A stretch of 16,235 bases of DNA, from positions 1-16,235 of the forward strand of contig JAFOCX010000085.1 in the NCBI GenBank assembly GCA_017380975.1, in the 5' to 3' direction. Under the pieces are notes generated by a model that worked only from the letters and a program-made list of their open reading frames with translations, did not search any database and had not been told where the DNA came from. The DNA comes from Lachnospiraceae bacterium. GTDB taxonomy: Bacteria; Bacillota; Clostridia; Lachnospirales; Lachnospiraceae. The stretch's first letter is position 1; each line of letters begins with the position of its first letter. Positions 13,502-16,235 of the stretch are shown here, one piece after another. The position numbers and the translations under genes are program-made.

Positions 13502-14373
13502 TGGCTAAAGAACCGAAATCTATGAAAAAGCAAAAAATGATCACAGATATCGCTGTTCATGTATTCCTTGTGATTGTGTCCATTATCTGGCTCATCCCGT
13601 TCATCTGGATCATCGCTCACAGCTTCCGTGGCGAGAGCACAGGTATGTACTGTGCGACATTCCTTCCGAAGGAATACACACTTGACAACTATATCGGTCT
13701 TTTCACAGACGTTGCGACAATGAACTTCCCGAAGATGTTCGCGAACACATTTATCATTGCCTGCTTCTCCTGTTTAGTATCCACATTCTTCGTGCTGGCA
13801 GTTTCCTACTGTCTGTCTCGTGTGAAATGGACAATGCGTAAACCGTACATGAACATGGCGATGGTTATCAACCTCTTCCCGGCCTTCATGTCCATGGTTG
13901 CTATTTACTTCCTCTTAAAGGCTATGGGCCTTACAGAGGGCAACAGAATCCCGATCGCTCTTGTTATCTGCTTCTCTGCAGGTGCAGGTACAGGCTTCAC
14001 AGTTATGAAGGGTTATATGGATACTATTCCGAAGGCTCTTGATGAAGCTGCTATGATCGATGGATGTACTCGCTGGCAGACATTCTGCAAGATCACATTA
14101 CCGTTATGTAAGCCGATGGTCGTTTACCAGGTTATCACAGCATTCATGGGTCCGTGGATGGACTTCATCTTTGCGAAGATCATCGTTCGTGCTGAGATCC
14201 AGTACGCAACCGTTTCCATCGGTATGTGGAAGATGCTCGAAATGGAATACATCGGCGGCTGGTTCACACGTTTCTGTGCGGCAGCAGTTCTGGTATCCAT
14301 CCCGATCGCGATCCTCTTCATGATCACTCAGAAATTCTACCAGGAAGCAATGGGCGGCGCAGTAAAGGGTTAA
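13501..14373 (+). CDS. malG: Maltodextrin ABC transporter permease MalG
   Basis: A 290-residue inner-membrane permease with about six transmembrane segments (near 18-40, 80-105, 118-140, 150-168, 205-228 and 258-278). The EAA loop is at about 182-200 (DEAAMIDGCTRWQTFCKITL), where the transport ATPase docks. GGAGG precedes ATG 13501, and the start shares a base with the malF stop, implying translational coupling. No ATPase gene follows; a lipoprotein amylase starts 5 bases after the stop instead. Confidence 0.95.
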   Translation: MAKEPKSMKKQKMITDIAVHVFLVIVSIIWLIPFIWIIAHSFRGESTGMYCATFLPKEYTLDNYIGLFTDVATMNFPKMFANTFIIACFSCLVSTFFVLAVSYCLSRVKWTMRKPYMNMAMVINLFPAFMSMVAIYFLLKAMGLTEGNRIPIALVICFSAGAGTGFTVMKGYMDTIPKALDEAAMIDGCTRWQTFCKITLPLCKPMVVYQVITAFMGPWMDFIFAKIIVRAEIQYATVSIGMWKMLEMEYIGGWFTRFCAAAVLVSIPIAILFMITQKFYQEAMGGAVKG

Positions 14374-14378
14374 GGCAT

Positions 14379-16025
14379 ATGAAGCAGATCAGATATATCC
14401 TGAGCCTGCTTTCCGCGATCCTTGCCTTAGCCGGCTGTGCATCAAAAGATGAAATAACGAATTCAACGGCCGCTCCCGATGTTGCATCGGGGGCGGTTGT
14501 AAGTTCTGAGGCAATTGTGGAAAGCCCGGACGACAATTATCGAACCTGGTACGAGATTTTCGTCTATTCATTTTGTGATTCCGACGGAGACGGGATCGGA
14601 GATCTCAACGGAGTCACTTCTAAACTCGACTATTTGGAGGAACTGGGAATTAACGGAATCTGGCTGATGCCGATCCACCCGAGCTCCTCTTATCACAAAT
14701 ATAATGTAACGGATTATTATGCCATCGATCCGCAATATGGTACGATGGAAGATTTCGAGAATTTCATGGCGGAGTGTGAAAAACGCGATATTCATGTCAT
14801 TCTTGATCTGGTGCTCAACCACTCCGGCAGTGAACATGCCTGGTTCAAGGAGGCTGTGAGCTATCTGCAGGGACTGGAAGAGGGCGAAGAGCCAAATGCA
14901 GAAGACTGCAAGTATCTGGATTATTATTTCTTTAAGAAAGAAAAGGATTCCAAATACTGTGTTGTTGAGGGAACGGACTGGTATTATGAGGCATGTTTCA
15001 ATTATGATATGCCGGATCTGAACCTCCACAACGAGAATCTGCGTGCAGAGATCACAGAGATCATGAAGTTCTGGCTGGATAAAGGTGTTGCAGGTTTCCG
15101 TCTGGATGCAGCCAAGGAGTTTTATTCCGGCCAGGTTGACAAGAATATTGAAGTTCTTGCCTGGATCCAGGAGACTGCCGAGTCTCTGAAACCGGATGTC
15201 TACTTGGTTGCGGAAGTATGGGAAAGTTTTTTACAGATCGCAGAATACTATAAAAGCGGGATCACCAGCATTTTTAACTTTGCATTTGGCAACGCAGATG
15301 GTAAAATCATAAATGTGCTTCGCGGTGCAGGTCAGCCGGACCGTGTTACAACCTACGCAACCGCGCTGGAAAAAGCGGACAAGGCTTATGGCGCATCCAA
15401 TCCGGAGTATATCGATGCTCCGTTCCTTTCCAATCATGATGTGGGACGAATCGCAGGATTTTGTACGCACCATGAGCAGAAGACGAAGCTTGCAGGAGCG
15501 ATGAATCTGTTTATGAGCGGAAGTACTTTTATTTATTACGGCGAAGAGATCGGTATGGTGGGAAGCGGAAATGATCCGTCCAAACGTGCACCGATGTACT
15601 GGAATGACGCCCGCGACAACGGAACGACAAATCCGCCGCCGGAATGTGAACTTCCGGATGAGTATCCGTTTGGCAGTTTAGAGCACCAGACGGGGGATGA
15701 GAATTCGATTTACAATTATTACCGTAAGGCGATCGAGATCCGAAACGCAATCCCGTCCATCTCTCACGGCAGAACGACAGCTGAGGCAGAGTTAAATAAA
15801 GGCTGTGTCAGCGCATTCAGAAAGACTTCTGACTATGGAACCAGCATTGTGCTGATGAATATTCAGGAGGAGAATGCAGCAGCTGATCTGGCTGCATACG
15901 GAGACTGGATGCTGGCTGCGAGCCTGAGCGCAGACGGAAATCCGGTCGTAATGGATGGAACAACACTGCAGCTCCCGGCTTACGGAACAGCAGTATTGGT
16001 TTTAAAGGAAGAAACACCAAACTAG
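14379..16025 (+). CDS. Cell-surface lipoprotein alpha-amylase (GH13)
   Basis: A 548-residue GH13 enzyme expected to cut alpha-1,4-glucans outside the cell. The N-terminus is a lipoprotein signal (MKQIRYILSLLSAILALAGC, lipobox Cys20) followed by a Ser/Ala-rich linker (about 21-50). The barrel opens with WYEIFVYSFCDSDGDGIGDLNG, which holds a DxDxDGxGD calcium loop (67-75). Catalytic residues are Asp243 in GFRLDAAK, Glu279 in VAEVWE and Asp354 in SNHDVGR. A C-terminal beta-domain ends near TAVLVLKEE. I chose ATG 14379, five bases after the malG stop, because it starts the signal peptide; the frame is open further upstream inside malG but that part is not protein-like. AAAGGG in the malG end is the likely ribosome binding site. 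It is part of the transporter operon, so digestion and uptake are co-expressed. Exact specificity (amylase or neopullulanase) is not certain. Confidence 0.92.
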   Translation: MKQIRYILSLLSAILALAGCASKDEITNSTAAPDVASGAVVSSEAIVESPDDNYRTWYEIFVYSFCDSDGDGIGDLNGVTSKLDYLEELGINGIWLMPIHPSSSYHKYNVTDYYAIDPQYGTMEDFENFMAECEKRDIHVILDLVLNHSGSEHAWFKEAVSYLQGLEEGEEPNAEDCKYLDYYFFKKEKDSKYCVVEGTDWYYEACFNYDMPDLNLHNENLRAEITEIMKFWLDKGVAGFRLDAAKEFYSGQVDKNIEVLAWIQETAESLKPDVYLVAEVWESFLQIAEYYKSGITSIFNFAFGNADGKIINVLRGAGQPDRVTTYATALEKADKAYGASNPEYIDAPFLSNHDVGRIAGFCTHHEQKTKLAGAMNLFMSGSTFIYYGEEIGMVGSGNDPSKRAPMYWNDARDNGTTNPPPECELPDEYPFGSLEHQTGDENSIYNYYRKAIEIRNAIPSISHGRTTAEAELNKGCVSAFRKTSDYGTSIVLMNIQEENAAADLAAYGDWMLAASLSADGNPVVMDGTTLQLPAYGTAVLVLKEETPN

Positions 16026-16062
16026 GATAAAAGATAGAGAAACAGTGTGAAAGGAGATTTCC

Positions 16063-16235
16063 ATGGGAACGAATATGAAAAAAGGAAAAGGCGGGATCAG
16101 CGGAAATGCCTTGCGTTTATGGGGACTGATTTTTGTGATTGCCGGAATCGTTGGCCGTGGTGTGATCCAGGCTCATATCTTAGGTGTGAACGGAGCCGGA
16201 TCGCAGGAGCTCCTTGAGATCCTCAATACGAAAAC
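16063..16235 (+). CDS. Unidentified membrane protein, 5' part only
   Basis: ATG 16063 follows AAGGAG at a 6-base spacing, 37 bases after the amylase stop, and the frame stays open to the window edge (57 codons). The start is basic and polar (MGTNMKKGKGGISGNALR), then comes one hydrophobic segment (about 19-37, LWGLIFVIAGIVGRGVIQA), then a more polar stretch (GAGSQELLEILNTK). I do not recognise the family. Its place suggests it is co-transcribed with malEFG and the amylase. Only the N-terminus is visible. Confidence 0.75.
   Translation, partial: MGTNMKKGKGGISGNALRLWGLIFVIAGIVGRGVIQAHILGVNGAGSQELLEILNTK

Noticed and set aside
14226..14378. Open frame upstream of the amylase start, overlapping malG
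   Set aside because: The real start is the lipoprotein signal peptide at 14379; the upstream residues are out-of-frame malG sequence.
1..16235. CRISPR arrays, tRNA or rRNA genes, insertion sequences, prophage or defence genes
   Set aside because: No spaced repeat array, no tRNA cloverleaf, no transposase or integrase motif and no terminal inverted repeats were seen; nearly all of the sequence is explained by carbohydrate genes and their control regions.

Overview
The window is a starch, maltodextrin and glycogen utilisation locus from a low-to-moderate GC Gram-positive anaerobe. Lachnospiraceae (Clostridium cluster XIVa) is the best guess. The reasons are the strong AGGAGG-type ribosome binding sites, the lipoprotein signal peptides (LVGC and LAGC lipoboxes), the GH13/GH77/GH133 gene set typical of gut Firmicutes, and an ABC importer without its own ATPase gene. 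The genus cannot be fixed from sequence reading alone.

Layout, left to right. (1) A perfect 23-bp hairpin terminator at the left edge, then a LacI-family regulator on the minus strand (57-1055). (2) A plus-strand operon: GH133 debranching enzyme (1384-3330) and two tandem, overlapping 4-alpha-glucanotransferase (MalQ) paralogues (3370-4929 and 4922-6451), closed by a bidirectional terminator (6457-6505). (3) A minus-strand type I pullulanase (6523-8433), divergent from a plus-strand cytoplasmic GH13_31 alpha-glucosidase (8698-10338). (4) A transporter operon: maltodextrin-binding lipoprotein MalE (10694-11980), a terminator in the malE-malF gap, MalF and MalG permeases (12110-13501, 13501-14373), a lipid-anchored GH13 alpha-amylase (14379-16025), and the first 57 codons of an unidentified membrane protein (16063 onward).

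How it works together (inference from families). The surface amylase cuts starch to maltodextrins. MalE captures them and MalF/MalG import them, presumably powered by a shared MsmX-type ATPase encoded elsewhere. In the cytoplasm, pullulanase, the GH133 enzyme and the GH13_31 enzyme can deal with alpha-1,6 branches, and the two MalQ enzymes rearrange alpha-1,4 chains. No phosphorylase and no malK are present in the window.

The least expected signal is regulatory. All three intergenic control regions carry two copies, in opposite orientation, of a direct repeat of CGAAAC (or its complement GTTTCG) spaced 10-11 bp. Three sigma-70-like promoters with a TTGACG -35 box and a TATAGT or TATACT -10 box have one copy at or just after the predicted transcription start, and a weaker pullulanase promoter is similarly placed. 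The LacI-family protein next door has a shortened hinge lacking the usual hinge-helix residues, which may go with an operator unlike the classic LacI palindrome. The malE leader adds three consecutive hairpins, and the malE-malF gap pairs a terminator with a 35-bp palindrome that shares its T-tract.
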